A stretch of DNA of 64,000 nucleotides from Diadema setosum (taxonomy: Eukaryota > Echinodermata > Echinoidea > Diadematoida > Diadematidae), in contig CM067077.1 in assembly GCA_033980235.1 (NCBI GenBank), forward strand, positions 8,464,602 through 8,528,601, in the 5' to 3' direction. Every line of letters begins with the position of its first letter. Position 1 is the stretch's first letter. Shown piece after piece: positions 33,854 through 46,110 of the stretch. Made by a program: the position numbers and the translations under genes. Below the pieces are notes generated by a model that was not told where the DNA came from, searched no databases, and was given only the letters and a program-made list of their open reading frames with translations.

Positions 33854-35593
33854 GGGGTCATCCCACGAGACCGACACCCACGAGTCATACGGTCCACGAG
33901 ACCGACATCAAAAATAGGTCCATGAGTCATACAGCCCATGAGTTATACGGCTCACGAGACCGACACTAGGCAAAGAAAGCCCACGAGACCGACACTAGGC
34001 AAAGAAGGCTCACGAGACCGACAGGGTGAACAGCGCCATCTACATGTCAGTTACCTGTACAGGGTGTTCCATTAAGGGGAAAATTACATACTGGCGGGTG
34101 CAATTTCGTAACGCGGCTGTCGAGCGAGAGATTGTAACTAACTAATAACAGCACCATCTACATATAAACAACATTAAGTATGTATTTCTACACGTGTGGC
34201 GTTTAGGGGGCAGTTCTGGCACGCTACGGGGAGCTACATTGTTACCATTTGTTCTTCTTTTTTAAAAGATAAAATTGTCCTCTTCATTGGACCCAACCCC
34301 CCCCCCCCAAAAAAAAAAAAAAAAAAAAAAATGTATGAAAAAATTATAGAGGACAAGAACGATAAATAGTTTAGTTCTAGATGCCATCGTGCTATATTTG
34401 ATAGGCTTTCCTAATTTCTAATTAGACGGTGAACAGGATCTAAGTTCTTTTTTTTTGCCCTTTTCTTTCTCGCTTCACAAGTTAAGTAGGCCTTACTATA
34501 TATCCTATCTGCCTGCTTATACCCGCCTGCTTAGAGTTTAATTTGTAATTTTCTCTTTAACTATAATGTATGAAAATTAACGGATGAAAACGTTTTTTTT
34601 TTTTCATCGCAGCGATTCACCTCGATTTCAGTTTGTAAAATTATTCTTCTCAAAACGGTACATTTTTCATGAAATAGAAAAGTATTTTTCATGGATGCAT
34701 CTTCTTTCTCCGAATTCTTAACGCTGACTTACTTGACGATTACATTATTTTCTGTGAATTTACGCTATTTCAACACCTTTGCAGATGACTACCCCCCCCC
34801 CCCATATCATGTAAAGCAGGTGAGCACTAATTTTCTTGTAGTGAACTTTATTTCATACCTGGGTATTTTTGTAGTTGGTTGATTTGAATGTCCACATCAT
34901 TTTATTATTTTTTTTTTCTAAGTAGGTGTATACCGGTATGGGATTTGCAGATAGGGGAATGAGGGTGTTTTGGCATTTTCGAAAGTAATGTTGAATCATC
35001 TGATGCACTATTACTGAATTTTGTTTATTTTTTCACAAACACTCACATATGCAAACACAATTAAAGATCTTGAACCGTTCAGGGGGTGAGGGAGGGCAAT
35101 TGACGGAGTAATACCCTAGCAACTCTCCTTATCTATCTCCCTTCTTTATGCCATTATCTGGACACCCTATACAATTAATTGGTCTATAGGTGGCGGTGGC
35201 GCTGTTCATCCTGTCGGTCTCGTGGGCCTTCTTTGCCTAGTGTCGGTCTCGTGAGCCTATTTTGCCTAGTGTCGGTCTCGTGAGCCTCTTTTGCCTAGTG
35301 TCGGTCTCATGAGCCTTTTAAGCGTAGTGTCGGTCTCGTGGGCTGTCTTTGCTTAGTGTCGGTCTCATGAGCCTTTTGTGCGCAGTGTCGAACTCATGGG
35401 CTGTATACCTCGTGGGCTTATTTTACCTGATGTCGAACTCATGGGCTTTATTTATTTAGTGTCGAACTCGTGGGATATATAACTAGTGGGCTGTATGACT
35501 TGTGAGCTGTATGTCTCGTGGGCTGTATGACTTGTGAGATGTATGACTTGTGGGTTGTATGACTCGTGAGTGTCGGTCTCGTGACGTGCACCC
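33854..35593. mobile_element. Fold-back (TU-like) element, copy B
   Basis: A 1,740-bp relative of copy A, in the opposite orientation. It starts GGGGTCATCCCACGAGACCG and ends GGTCTCGTGACGTGCACCC. The 8-bp direct repeat GATGAAAC lies at 33846-33853 and 35594-35601. The left arm carries only about two 29-bp units and the right arm about five plus several 16-bp units, so arm length differs between the two ends and between copies. The interior shares TTGATAGGCTTTCC, CTTGAACCGTTCAGGGGG and GGACACCCTATA blocks with copy A in inverse order. It also has the same C-run/A-run at 34298-34331. No transposase. Confidence 0.88.
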
Positions 35594-35649
35594 GATGAAA
35601 CTAGGATGATAGCCGGTGGGTCTGCTAAAGAAGACGACTCGTCCAGCAG

Positions 35650-35910
35650 CCTTTGCGAGCATTCTCGAGCGGGCTTCGCTGCAACGTAGGACAACTAATT
35701 CTCTGGACGGACGTCCGACGTACTTCCAGAACAGACGTCTAAGAACGAAGTACAGTATTTTGGAAAGGATAAGTACGAACGACGTACTTCCGGGGCGAAC
35801 GACAGAAGACGACGTACTTTTGAACTAAGCCGCAGAACGTCGAAGTACAAGGACGGACGTCGGGAAACGACGTACTTTCTGAATGACGTCAAAGAACGAC
35901 GCACTCTAGA
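35650..35910. repeat. Degenerate ACGACGTACTT repeat
   Basis: The word GACGTACTT and variants (GACGTACTTCC, GACGTACTTTT, CGAAGTAC) recur about eight times in 260 bp in both orientations, mixed with GGACGTC words. The spacing is irregular (about 35-50 bp). It directly follows copy B. Confidence 0.6.
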
Positions 35911-36143
35911 AGCGACTTCGGGAGAGATGGTGAGAATTCACTTGTCAGTGTGTTGGATTAATTAGACATGAGAGTGAGAATGTGATTTTGAGTTAGGTGA
36001 TGTGAAGTGCAAGGTGTAAACTGGCGAGGTACGAAGAGTGGTAGAAGATTAAAGGTTTTATATCCTCTTCAAAGAGTGGTCGTATATTTCGACCAAACGG
36101 ACGGTTGGCTCTCTCGGCATGAGTGCCAAGGCCCCGGTTCGCT

Positions 36144-36146
<3 letters not shown>
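35911..36146. other. Unassigned DNA
   Basis: No gene is recognised. Confidence 0.4.

Positions 36147-36207
<61 letters not shown>
36147..36207. repeat. (TA)n microsatellite
   Basis: About 30 uninterrupted TA units. Confidence 0.92.
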
Positions 36208-36215
<8 letters not shown>

Positions 36216-36290
36216 TAATTATACATAATATAATAGATATATATGATTTAAAGAGAAAGGAGATGGAGACAGATGTCGCAAGTATATATA

Positions 36291-36339
36291 AGCGCATTGA
36301 AACCCTGAAGTGTGTGAAATGCGCTATATAAAAACCAGC

Positions 36340-36410
<71 letters not shown>
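36291..36410 (+). repeat. SINE/LINE 3' tail with (ATT)n and (TA)n
   Basis: AAATGCGCTATATAAAAACC is followed by (ATT)n and then (TA)n. This is the third occurrence in the window of the GCGCTATATAA-(ATT)n tail, here on the plus strand. Confidence 0.6.
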
Positions 36411-36414
<4 letters not shown>

Positions 36415-36416
36415 TT

Positions 36417-36465
36417 CAAAGCTTTCGGTCTGAGACCTTCAGTCATTCCATTTGGATAAAAATGT
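36417..36465 (-). ncRNA. Hammerhead-like hairpin, possibly from a Penelope-like element
   Basis: On the minus strand the sequence is GACTGAAGGTCTCAGACCGA followed by AAGC. GGTCT and AGACC form a five-base stem bracketed by CTGA on one side and GAAA on the other, the arrangement of stem II in a hammerhead ribozyme. The canonical CUGAUGA core lacks its UG here, so it would not cleave. Penelope-like retroelements are known to carry hammerhead motifs. No Penelope protein is visible nearby, so the assignment is weak. Confidence 0.25.
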
Positions 36466-36562
36466 TAACACACAAGCATAAATTACAATATAAAGGTAAC
36501 ATTGATGTTAGTGTAAAACAAAGATGAAAATACAAGTAGGCTACTCAACATTTCATAACATA

Positions 36563-37679
36563 ATTCAGGCGCGGTGGAGCACCCCAATTATCTCGCAGAA
36601 ATCCATCGGCAGCCGAGCCTCATTTGCATAAAGTAATCAACATGTACTCGCGTAGTTGAGAAAAGTAACAACTTCTCAAGCTAATAACAATTTAAGGAAA
36701 CCTATTTTCGGATTAAAATTGAGGTAGTTTGAATTTGAAAACATGTCCGAATATGCACATATAACATATTAAAGGATTTGACAATGATAAAACCTGGCGA
36801 GCAAAATTACCAAAAATATGCCTCGAAAATCATCCTAAAATTCACGAAGTGTGACTGCGGAACCAAAGCGCCATTCGAACAAAGTACACCGAAATTTATT
36901 TATCTGCTTGCATTTTAAATTTCATACCGTAATATTTCCGGCCATGGTTGTGTCGAAAAAAAAAAAAAACAGAAGGTGATGTCAAAAATGACACGAACGC
37001 AAAGCGTACAGGTCGGTCCCATATATATATATAATCGCGTCACTGTAGCGTTGCATGTCACAGCACACACAACGCATTGCTGCATGCAGCGTGCGAGAAA
37101 CCCAGCTGGCAAACTTGACTGCGTCACATGCAAACCAACAATGAGCACGAAATCCTGAATCTCACATACCACGCATGCCCAATATTACGGGAAAAGAAAT
37201 GACGTCATTTTCAAATGTTTCGCTGACTACAATTTTCTATTCCAAACCCTGTAGAAACAAGTTGATTTCTCAAAAAGTACAGGTGGAACCAAGCGAAAAC
37301 TTTCACCATATATGGATTGAGGCCTGATAAACCTATGCTGCCAATTTCGGACACATTGGAGCCCGGCCATAGTCCAGTCGAAAAAAAAAAAAAAAAAACA
37401 GAGAGCATGTTTTCCGAGAGGCGATTTTCGAAACGCTTCAATATCTCAAGTTCTAGTGCAGCAAATTTCATAATTTTTTCATCAAAAGGAAGGTTTTTAA
37501 AAACTTAGATAGTGTGGGAAGTTTGAGTTTACTAGCAGCACGCATAGCGGCACAAGGAAAAGGTAAAGATTTGACTTTTTCATGCACACAGTTTCGGGCA
37601 GCCGTGGATGCCCGTTGGAAATTCAAATAGAACGGGGCGATAGTGAGATGCAAATTCGGGTGCTCCACCGCGCCTGAAT
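36563..37679. mobile_element. 1.1-kb TIR element with TA flanks
   Basis: The ends are ATTCAGGCGCGGTGGAGCAC and its exact inverse, for about 23 bp. TA lies directly outside both (36561-36562 and 37680-37681). The 1,117-bp interior has A-runs at 36957 and 37381, each preceded by a similar TGTGTCG/CAGTCG word, but no transposase frame. It is a non-autonomous element, probably of the Tc1/mariner group given the TA duplication. Confidence 0.82.
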
Positions 37680-37681
37680 TA

Positions 37682-38569
37682 TCTTAGGAGTCACATTTGT
37701 GTTGATGTGTGTAATAAGCAACAGCAAGCTCAACAACAACAGCCTCGATTACTACAACCAGGTTACTGATGATGTGCTATATCTTTCTAAGTTAGCGATC
37801 ACATACACAACTATGTTGTTCACATACATCTTATCCAACGATTCATACTATGTATACACATAAAAACACACACACACACACATACACACACAAATATGAA
37901 GAACTGTACTTTCCATTTTTATTTTCTTGCTACCACATGAAATTGCAAACCAGCATACCATGAGCAGAACAATCACTTTGACAGTATACATGTCTATTCA
38001 GTGCCATTTGCTCACTTTTTGTATCGTTTTTAAGGATTTAACAGCCCATGGGATACATTTTTTATTGCGTTGCAGCTCATATTTCTAAGTTGGAAAGATA
38101 ACAAACAAAATCGTTAAAAAAGTTTTATGGGATATCGAAAGATCTCATGACGTAACTCTTCGCAAAGACTCTTTTTACGGATAGTATTTACGTCAACATA
38201 CTTCAGTAATAAGATGCCGAAGATTTTTGTTGTTGTTGTTGTTTGTTTGTTTGTGTGTTTTGTTTTGTTTTTTTTTTTTTTTTTGGGGGGGGGGGAGGTT
38301 AACAGTTTGTTGGGATTATTTGTTTGTACCGAAACACATTGTTGTAGAGATGGCATCTTTAGAGGACGCCATAGCATTGACATGAACTCTACGAATTCAA
38401 TAAGTTTCGATCATCACTTCAAAATGTTAGAACTGTCATATCATTTGCCAACAATGAAGGTTGAAAGTGAAATAAGATATGCACTTTGTGTGCCCGGAAA
38501 ACTGTATTAATACCTTTTTTTTCCAAACAAAGGAATGACAGTATAACAATATCCTCCTATATTATTATG
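37682..38569. other. Spacer with T-run/G-run
   Basis: A T-run of about 17 passes into about 11 G near 38268-38296. A short CA repeat lies near 37866-37891. No gene is seen. Confidence 0.45.
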
Positions 38570-39018
38570 CAGGGCTCGACACTAATGGTGGCCCGGTGGC
38601 CCGGGGCAACCAAAAATGAGAGTCGGGCCACCAAATTTCCAAAAAGGGCAAATTTGGTGGCCCGCCTCTGGCCACCAAAATTTTTTGAAAAGTATATCAA
38701 AATGTTAATTCGTAACGGAAATTAGCAGTTACATTTGTTTAAAGGATGGATAAAAAGGACTGAATGAGTGCCTGAGAGTGAGTGTTGCGAGTTTGTTGAG
38801 GTTTATTTATGAGTAGATGTGTCTAGCTTCAAATTCTTACTATGATAAAACTTAAATATTAGACTCATTTAAAAAAAAAACACTTTTATTGTTTTTTATT
38901 GTGTTTTTTTTTTTTCGGGCCACCAAATTTTTCTCTCGGGCTACCAAAAATTTGAAATTGATGATTTTGGTGGCCCCATCGGGCCACCAAAAAAAAAAAA
39001 GTTAAGTGTGGAGCCCTG
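38570..39018. mobile_element. hAT-like MITE
   Basis: A 449-bp element with ends CAGGGCTCGACACT and (reverse complement) CAGGGCTCCACACT. TATTATG is duplicated outside (38563-38569 and 39019-39025). CAGGG termini and a 7-8 bp duplication fit the hAT superfamily. GGTGGCCCG/CGGGCCACC words are repeated inside in both orientations. No open frame. Confidence 0.82.
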
Positions 39019-39324
39019 TATTATGTGTATAATAACTCAAGGGCTTGCTTGATGTGGAAAATGTGACATTAACTTGACAGATTACTGCATTATTTTCGTT
39101 TTCAACTTTGTGATATCAATGTCGTCATGCATTTGTATGCAATAAAGTGACGAGCCATTCTTTTCCACTCCCTAGTGGTAATTTTGTTTGATTGTGAGTG
39201 TGATCATTTATGTACAAAATGTGTTTGTTGCGTCTGCTAATTTTGATGTGTTTTCACGTCTTCAGTTGCAGGAGAACTTCCAAACACGATCTATCAGTAA
39301 AATCACATATGGACAACTCTGAGG

Positions 39325-39880
39325 AAAGATCTTCTGCCCCCAGTGTTCCGTCTTATATAGGGTCAAAGGTCATAGGTCATATTGTTGGTGGTTGGCTTGT
39401 GTGCGCTCTACAGGCTACATTTCTGGACTATTTTTTTTTTCAAATTTGGTATGAAGATCTACCATGATATAATCTACAAGCCTATAGATTTTGGATCTAC
39501 TGCCCCCAGTGTTCCGTCTTTTATAGGGTCAAAGGTCATATTGCTGGTGGATGGTTTGTATTTGCTCTATATGCTATACGTCTCTTAACGGATTTTGTTC
39601 AAATTTGGTATGAAGCTCTACCATGATATAATCTACAAACCTATAGATTTGGGATGTGCAGCCCTCAGTGTTCCGCCTTTTATAGGGTCAAAGTTCATGT
39701 TGGTGGATGGTTTTTGTGCGCTATATAGGCTACATTTCTTGACGGATTTTGTTCAAATTTGGTATGAAGGTCTACTATGATATAATCTACAAGCCTATAT
39801 CCGATCTATTGCCCCCAGTGTTCTGTCTTTTATAGGGTCAAAGGCCATATTGTTGATGTATGATTTGTGTGCGCTTTCAG
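39325..39880. repeat. Tandem repeat, about 160-bp unit
   Basis: Three full units and one partial unit. Start words CCCCCAGTGTTCCGTCTT lie near 39337, 39503, 39662 (CCCTCAG variant) and 39812, giving periods of about 166, 159 and 150 bp. Each unit has TATAGGGTCAAAGGTCATA and TTCAAATTTGGTATGAAG, then CTACCATGATATAATCTACA. Unit lengths drift by indels but the order is constant. Short frames repeat the same peptide (SVPSxIGSKV) in each unit. Confidence 0.85.
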
Positions 39881-40616
39881 CTTCAGCTGGAAGAGGGGCC
39901 GGCCATCTTTTCAAGCTATGCTTACAATGGCGGCCCTCTGCATAATCGCTTCTTAACTACAATTGTTGTTGTAATCCCCGCTGCATAGACATGCATACAG
40001 TATATTATATCATTAATTGACTTTGCCACCCCCCGTCCCCCCGGTCCCGCAGCCCCCCACACTGAAAAACGTTCCGCGGCCCCTGCTTCATTTCTGTCGT
40101 TTCTGAAATCAACCCGTGTATCGGTTTGAAATTTTCATCTGTGACTTCAGTGCCTATTTTTAGATACTGCTACTTGAGTATATTAGTCCATGCAAATGAA
40201 CCATGTGTGCGCTTCCCGCTTTACGTTACGGTTTCTGCTGATTAACATACAGGAACAACATTGTCTGAAAGGGAATGATGATATAAAAGGCTTCCATAAT
40301 TTTGCAGAGCAAGGAATACCTCATCTGTGTATATCCCAAAGGAGATCAAAATCCTTTTCTCAGAAAAAGTGCGCATTTAGACCGGACTATCATCCATGTA
40401 CATGAGTTTAAAGGATTAACTACAGCACACGAAAATCCACCACGCATGCAGCGAGCACCATGGGGTGCTTTGGAGATTATCGTAAATTCAAGATTCAACG
40501 TCTGTCGACATGAAATGGTTTTGGAGGAAATATGAGTAGCTCTACGAGTTGGAAGGTGTTGTGAGAATTTCTTGGAGGTCTGCCGACGTTTTCTGGAAGC
40601 TATACTGAGCGGCACC
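39881..40616. other. Unassigned DNA upstream of candidate exon
   Basis: Overlapping short frames occur, none recognisable. If the exon at 40617 is real, the promoter and 5' UTR lie here. No TATA box is obvious. Confidence 0.4.
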
Positions 40617-40729
40617 ATGATAAAGAAATCTGTCTTTTTCACCTGTCTCGGACTCGCGGCGATACTCATTTTCTCACTGGTTATGCTCACCGACCATGTT
40701 AAAATGGCGGATCGGCGGTTCAATGGCAA
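40617..40729 (+). CDS. Candidate first coding exon, type II membrane anchor
   Basis: An ATG in a good context (GCGGCACCATGA) opens a frame beginning MIKKSVFFTCLGLAAILIF and continuing SLVMLTDHVKMADRRFNG. It has two lysines, a hydrophobic segment of about 18 residues and then a polar stem, as in type II signal anchors. It ends at GGCAA|GTACAA, a plausible donor leaving two bases of a codon. This is the same architecture, phase and donor word as the minus-strand exon at 11590-11699, with clear similarity (xGLxxxxIFxxVMxT). AAAATGGCGGATCGGCGG inside it also resembles a YY1 site. A second exon was not found, and the enzyme family is not identified. Confidence 0.45.
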
Positions 40730-40985
40730 GTACAAAAACCGTAGATGTTTGTTTCTTTGTGTTTCTGTTTAATTTAATCACGAGAATAAAAGCCCTCAAT
40801 TAGCCAAAAGGCTATTTTTTAGGGAGGGCGTGAACATAGTAGTAGACGTAAACAGACCAACTAAGAACAAATGTGCTCTAAAAACAATATATTAAAATAC
40901 CAATAATCATCTTAGGTGTTAATCTCCTCCAGGTTAAACAAATACTTCAATGTGCACTCTGAGTACATGCATGAAAATTTTATTC
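40730..40985. other. Putative intron or spacer
   Basis: No coding signal is recognised downstream of the candidate donor. Confidence 0.35.
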
Positions 40986-41095
40986 TACGACTGAATCAAG
41001 AGCATTTCTGAAGGAATTCAGGCTGTCTAATATTCTAATACTTTCGGGGAGATTATTGAAAATCCTAATGCCAGTATAGATACATCCGTGTTAAA
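40986..41095 (-). pseudogene. LINE ORF2 C-terminal relic
   Basis: Minus-strand translation gives TGIRIFNNLPESIRILDSLN then SFRNALDSVVE and a stop. This matches the conserved GxxxFNxLPxxIxxL...SFKxxL tail of LINE proteins. No other part of the protein is nearby. Confidence 0.55.
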
Positions 41096-41890
41096 AAAAA
41101 AAAGTTCTAAGTTGTTTTGTTTTTTAATTTGGTTTGAGAATATTACGTGGATTTCTTACTATAACATAGTAGATTCCCCTATATAAGGTTTATTCATACT
41201 AGAATTTCGGTGTTTTTTTTTTTTTCGAGCAAGGTTGATTAGTGAAGCCGTTAAGACGTCCTTCTCCACCTGTTTCAATAAAAGGAAACATAGCACAAAG
41301 TAACTTAATGCAAATTCAAAATAATGAAACAAAAACACAAGATAATCATGTAAAATTTGGCATGATCGATAAAGTGCTTCAAACAAAAAGTCCTTTAACT
41401 AAGAAGTGAGAAATGAAAGCGCTGAATGATGAAATATTTGATGGCTGATTGGTCTAGCAAAACACATTTCTGTAAAAGTGGTGGCCGGACAGCTATTCCT
41501 AGGGGACAAGGGCCATCGAACCACAACAAATTAGGATACAGTATTGCAATCGGACCGAAGGTTACGTAATGTAATATTTTGATTCAATTCAATTCAAATT
41601 CTATTTGATTTTTCGAAATGAAAATAGGCATTTCACTGTCATTGGTAACAGAGAATAAGGTTGCATAAGCGAAACATGTAAACTGAGAAATATATAATTG
41701 TGGAACCTTGTAGTAATAGTACGTTTTCATGAGAACTGAAGTGATAAAGACGAAATAACAATACGCAAACTTCGAACAAAGGAGGGACCAACTAAAACGT
41801 CATGAATAATTATGTGTGTACACATACACTTTGTTCTACAAAGTTTGTTTTACAAGTACAGGTACCCAGTGTGCAGAAAGACATTATAGT
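41096..41890. other. Unassigned DNA
   Basis: A-rich and T-rich runs lie near 41092-41105 and 41213-41226. No gene is seen. Confidence 0.4.
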
Positions 41891-42080
41891 CATGTATCAA
41901 AAGACCAAGGTGAAACACACATATTATTATGTTACCTCAAAACAGCTCTATTTTCGTTAGACATTCATTCCTGAGAACATTCCCAGGAGGAATTAATAAT
42001 CTTTCCACCATTAAAGTAACGCTAAGCACCACAGCCAAGGAAGGGCCGGGGCTAAATTATCAAAGGGGCTCCCTCATCTG
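41891..42080. repeat. Dispersed repeat R4, copy 1
   Basis: A block of about 190 bp from CATGTATCAAAAG to GGGGCTCCCTCATCTG. It is repeated in the same orientation at 49304-49497 with few differences (for example CGTTAGACATTCATTCCTGA and GGAAGGGCCGGGGCT are unchanged). The ends show no inverted repeats, so the element type is unknown. Confidence 0.78.
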
Positions 42081-43573
<1,493 letters not shown>

Positions 43574-43776
43574 CAATTTGTCCCATTTTACTATTACGTC
43601 ATCGTTCTTGGAATTGTGGCTTCATTTACCGTGCAATCTTTGATCCATGCGATTTGCTCCCTTACACGCACGCCGAGAGCCCGGGCACAGGTACTTACTG
43701 CGGTATATGTAAAACGCCTGCGTGTACATGCGATCAAGCATGATGGCGGCGGGAACGGCGGACAGCGCGCTGTATC

Positions 43777-44535
43777 ACCCCTAAATGTAATATCAACGCT
43801 AAATGTAATATCGACCCTAAATGTAATACACCTTAACCCTAAATGTAATAACAACCCTAAATGTAATACATGCTAACACTAAATGTAATAATCGAGTCGA
43901 CCCTAAATGTAATACATTTTAACCCTAAATGTAATAGCCGGAGACAACCCTAGATGTAAATCATGTCAACCCTAAATGTAATAACAACCCTAAATGTAAT
44001 ACATCTCACCCCTAAATATAGTATCGACAATAAATGTAATACTTTTAAACCCTAAATGTAATATAGACCCTAAATGTAATACATCTTAACCCTAAATGTA
44101 GTAACGACCCTAAATGTAATACATGTCAACCTAAATGTAGCAACGACCCTAAATGTTATACATTTTAACGCTAAATGTAATAACGACGCTAAATGTAACA
44201 CACCTTAACCCTAAATGTTATTACAACCTAAATGTAATACATTTTAACGCTAAATGTAAAAGCCTATGACAACCCTATGTAGGCCTAATACATTAACCCT
44301 AAATGTAATAACCGGAGACAACCCTAAATGTAATAAATGTCAACCCTAAATGTAAAAACAACCCTAAATGTAATATCGACCCTAAATGTAATACACCGTA
44401 ACGCTAAATGTAATAACAACCCTAAAGTAATACATTTTCACGCTAAATGTAATAACCATCCTAAATGTAATTCATGTCATCCTAATTAAATACAATACAT
44501 TTTAACTTTGAATGTAATTACGGTTCTAAATGAAG
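43777..44535. repeat. CCCTAAATGTAATA minisatellite
   Basis: More than 30 copies of CCCTAAATGTAATA, with variants GCTAAATG and ACTAAATG, fill about 760 bp. Spacers alternate between a short form (such as ACGA or ACAA) and a longer form (CATTTTAA or CATGTCAA), giving a two-part unit of about 38-42 bp. Decay increases toward the 3' end. The first six bases equal the animal telomere hexamer complement CCCTAA, but the repeat is not telomeric sequence. Confidence 0.92.
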
Positions 44536-45284
44536 ACCTGAATATAGGAACGACCCACGTCCAATTTTTGGCCAAATTCAGTTTGACATGGGAAATTGTA
44601 GCTTATGCATGGACTCATCTTGTGTATAAATAATAAATCCTAATTACCCCCGGAAGTGCCTGAAATGAATGAGTTAAAACTTATATCAATGTAAGAATCA
44701 AGGACTTGGGTCATTCTTACATCCATATTATAGCGCCCTCTGTCATCCTTCTTTCATCTCTTTAGCAGAATATCATGTATATGAATCAAAGAACAACCCA
44801 AGTCCATATGATTTAAAGAACGACCCAAGTCCATCACACAAAATGGTCTCTCCACAATTAATGGAAATGTTAAATGTCATAATAATATATGTTCTATTGT
44901 ATACTTTGTATATACAATGGTACCTTCCCATCATAGTTGAATAAAATATTATTGGACAAATAAAAAGATATGGTTGGTTTTTTTTTTAAGTTTACTCGAA
45001 ATGGTCTTCCATGGACTTGGGTCGTTGTTATATTCAGATACTCAAATTTAATACACCGTAGTTTAGGGTGTAACCAACGCAGAATATCGGGCAAAATGTC
45101 AGTGGCGCAGGACATAAATATGACGCAACTTTCTTTAGCATTGAAGAAGTCTTATATTCGATTCCAGTACGAGCAATACGGTTCATATATTATGGCCCTA
45201 ATTGAATCACTCTGTAAAGTTTTTGGGAGTCTGAATTGATCAAAATCGATTAAAATAAGCACATATTATGGAATACAATATATA
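44536..45284. other. Region with repeated ACGACCCAAGTCC words
   Basis: The 13-mer ACGACCCAAGTCC or a one-base variant occurs near 44551, 44793 and 44819. Its inverse GGACTTGGGTCRTT occurs near 44701 and 45014. This pattern of short inverted motifs over 470 bp suggests decayed palindromic elements. No gene is recognised. Confidence 0.5.
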
Positions 45285-45484
45285 CAAAAGGTGGCGCCAG
45301 TCTGAGAGGAGTCACAGTGCCATGGCAATTTGTTAGCACCGAGCTGAGGTGAGTGGCCGGCCGGCCGGCCGGCCGGATGGCTATGCAGTGTTTAGACTTA
45401 GCGCGCTACGCCGGCGCGGCAGCGACGCGAGGCGAGCTGGCAGTCGGCCTCACCCACATGCACGCTCGTGCCGTTATATGCATA
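45285..45484 (+). repeat. CCGGCCGG-rich repeat R5, left copy
   Basis: From AAAAGGTGGCGCCAGTCTGA through GTGCCATGGCAATTTGTTAG and a GGCCGGCCGGCCGGCCGG run to CGTGCCGTTATATGCATA. The inverted copy lies at 48541-48772. GC content is far above the surroundings. Confidence 0.8.
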
Positions 45485-46110
45485 CCAAAGAGAATAGAAG
45501 CTACGCTAAGAGGGTATACTCCCGCGATTTCGCGTAGTACGCTCATGGGCTTAAAAAATGACGCCATTAGCTGGCACACCGATAGAGGGCGTATTTTACG
45601 TGATCATAACCCTGATTTTATAGTGGTGATGTTTGTCTGTCTTTAATTTTTTTCTCTTTTTTAGGGGGCATACAGGGGAGAAGATGTAATTAGGACTTCG
45701 TTTTGCCATACAGAAGTATCATTCCTGTCTAACGATGAAATGCGATTGAAGAAATGTCATTCATTTTCCAATATGCAGTGCCACAAAGTTTGAGCTAAAG
45801 TAACCCGAGAGATAAAGAGATAGACGGCGTTTGTCAGCTCAAATACAATCTTTGAAGGACTACAGATTGAAAAGTAATGAAATTTCCTCAATTTTTTTAA
45901 CTTATCGACAGAAAATATACATCTGCTGATATTTTGAGGCGTGAAACACAATTCTACTTCTGTGTTTCTCCTTAAAATGAAGAAAATGAAAGGAAGGTAG
46001 GGTTTTCTCCATAGGCTTACATGTTAAGAAGCTCGCGGTATTATTACTAAAATGGCCGCCGTTGGGATCCATATGGGGCTCCATGGCGCGCGCCGGCGTA
46101 CTACGCCCAT
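45485..46110. mobile_element. Repeat family R3, copy 3
   Basis: Begins CCAAAGAGAATAGAAGCTAC and CTCCCGCGATTTCGCGTAGT as in copy 1. It then follows copy 2 block for block (GGGGGCATACAGGGG, TAGACGGCGTTTGTCAGCTC, AAAATGGCCGCCGTTGGG) and ends at GGCGTACTACGCCC. It starts directly at the end of the left R5 copy. Confidence 0.75.

Noticed and set aside
36007..36228. Frames with tyrosine-isoleucine repeats
   Set aside because: Translation of a (TA)n microsatellite. The same applies to 43344-43743.
43777..44535. Interstitial telomere array
   Set aside because: The CCCTAA hexamer occurs only once per unit of about 20 bp, not as consecutive hexamers.
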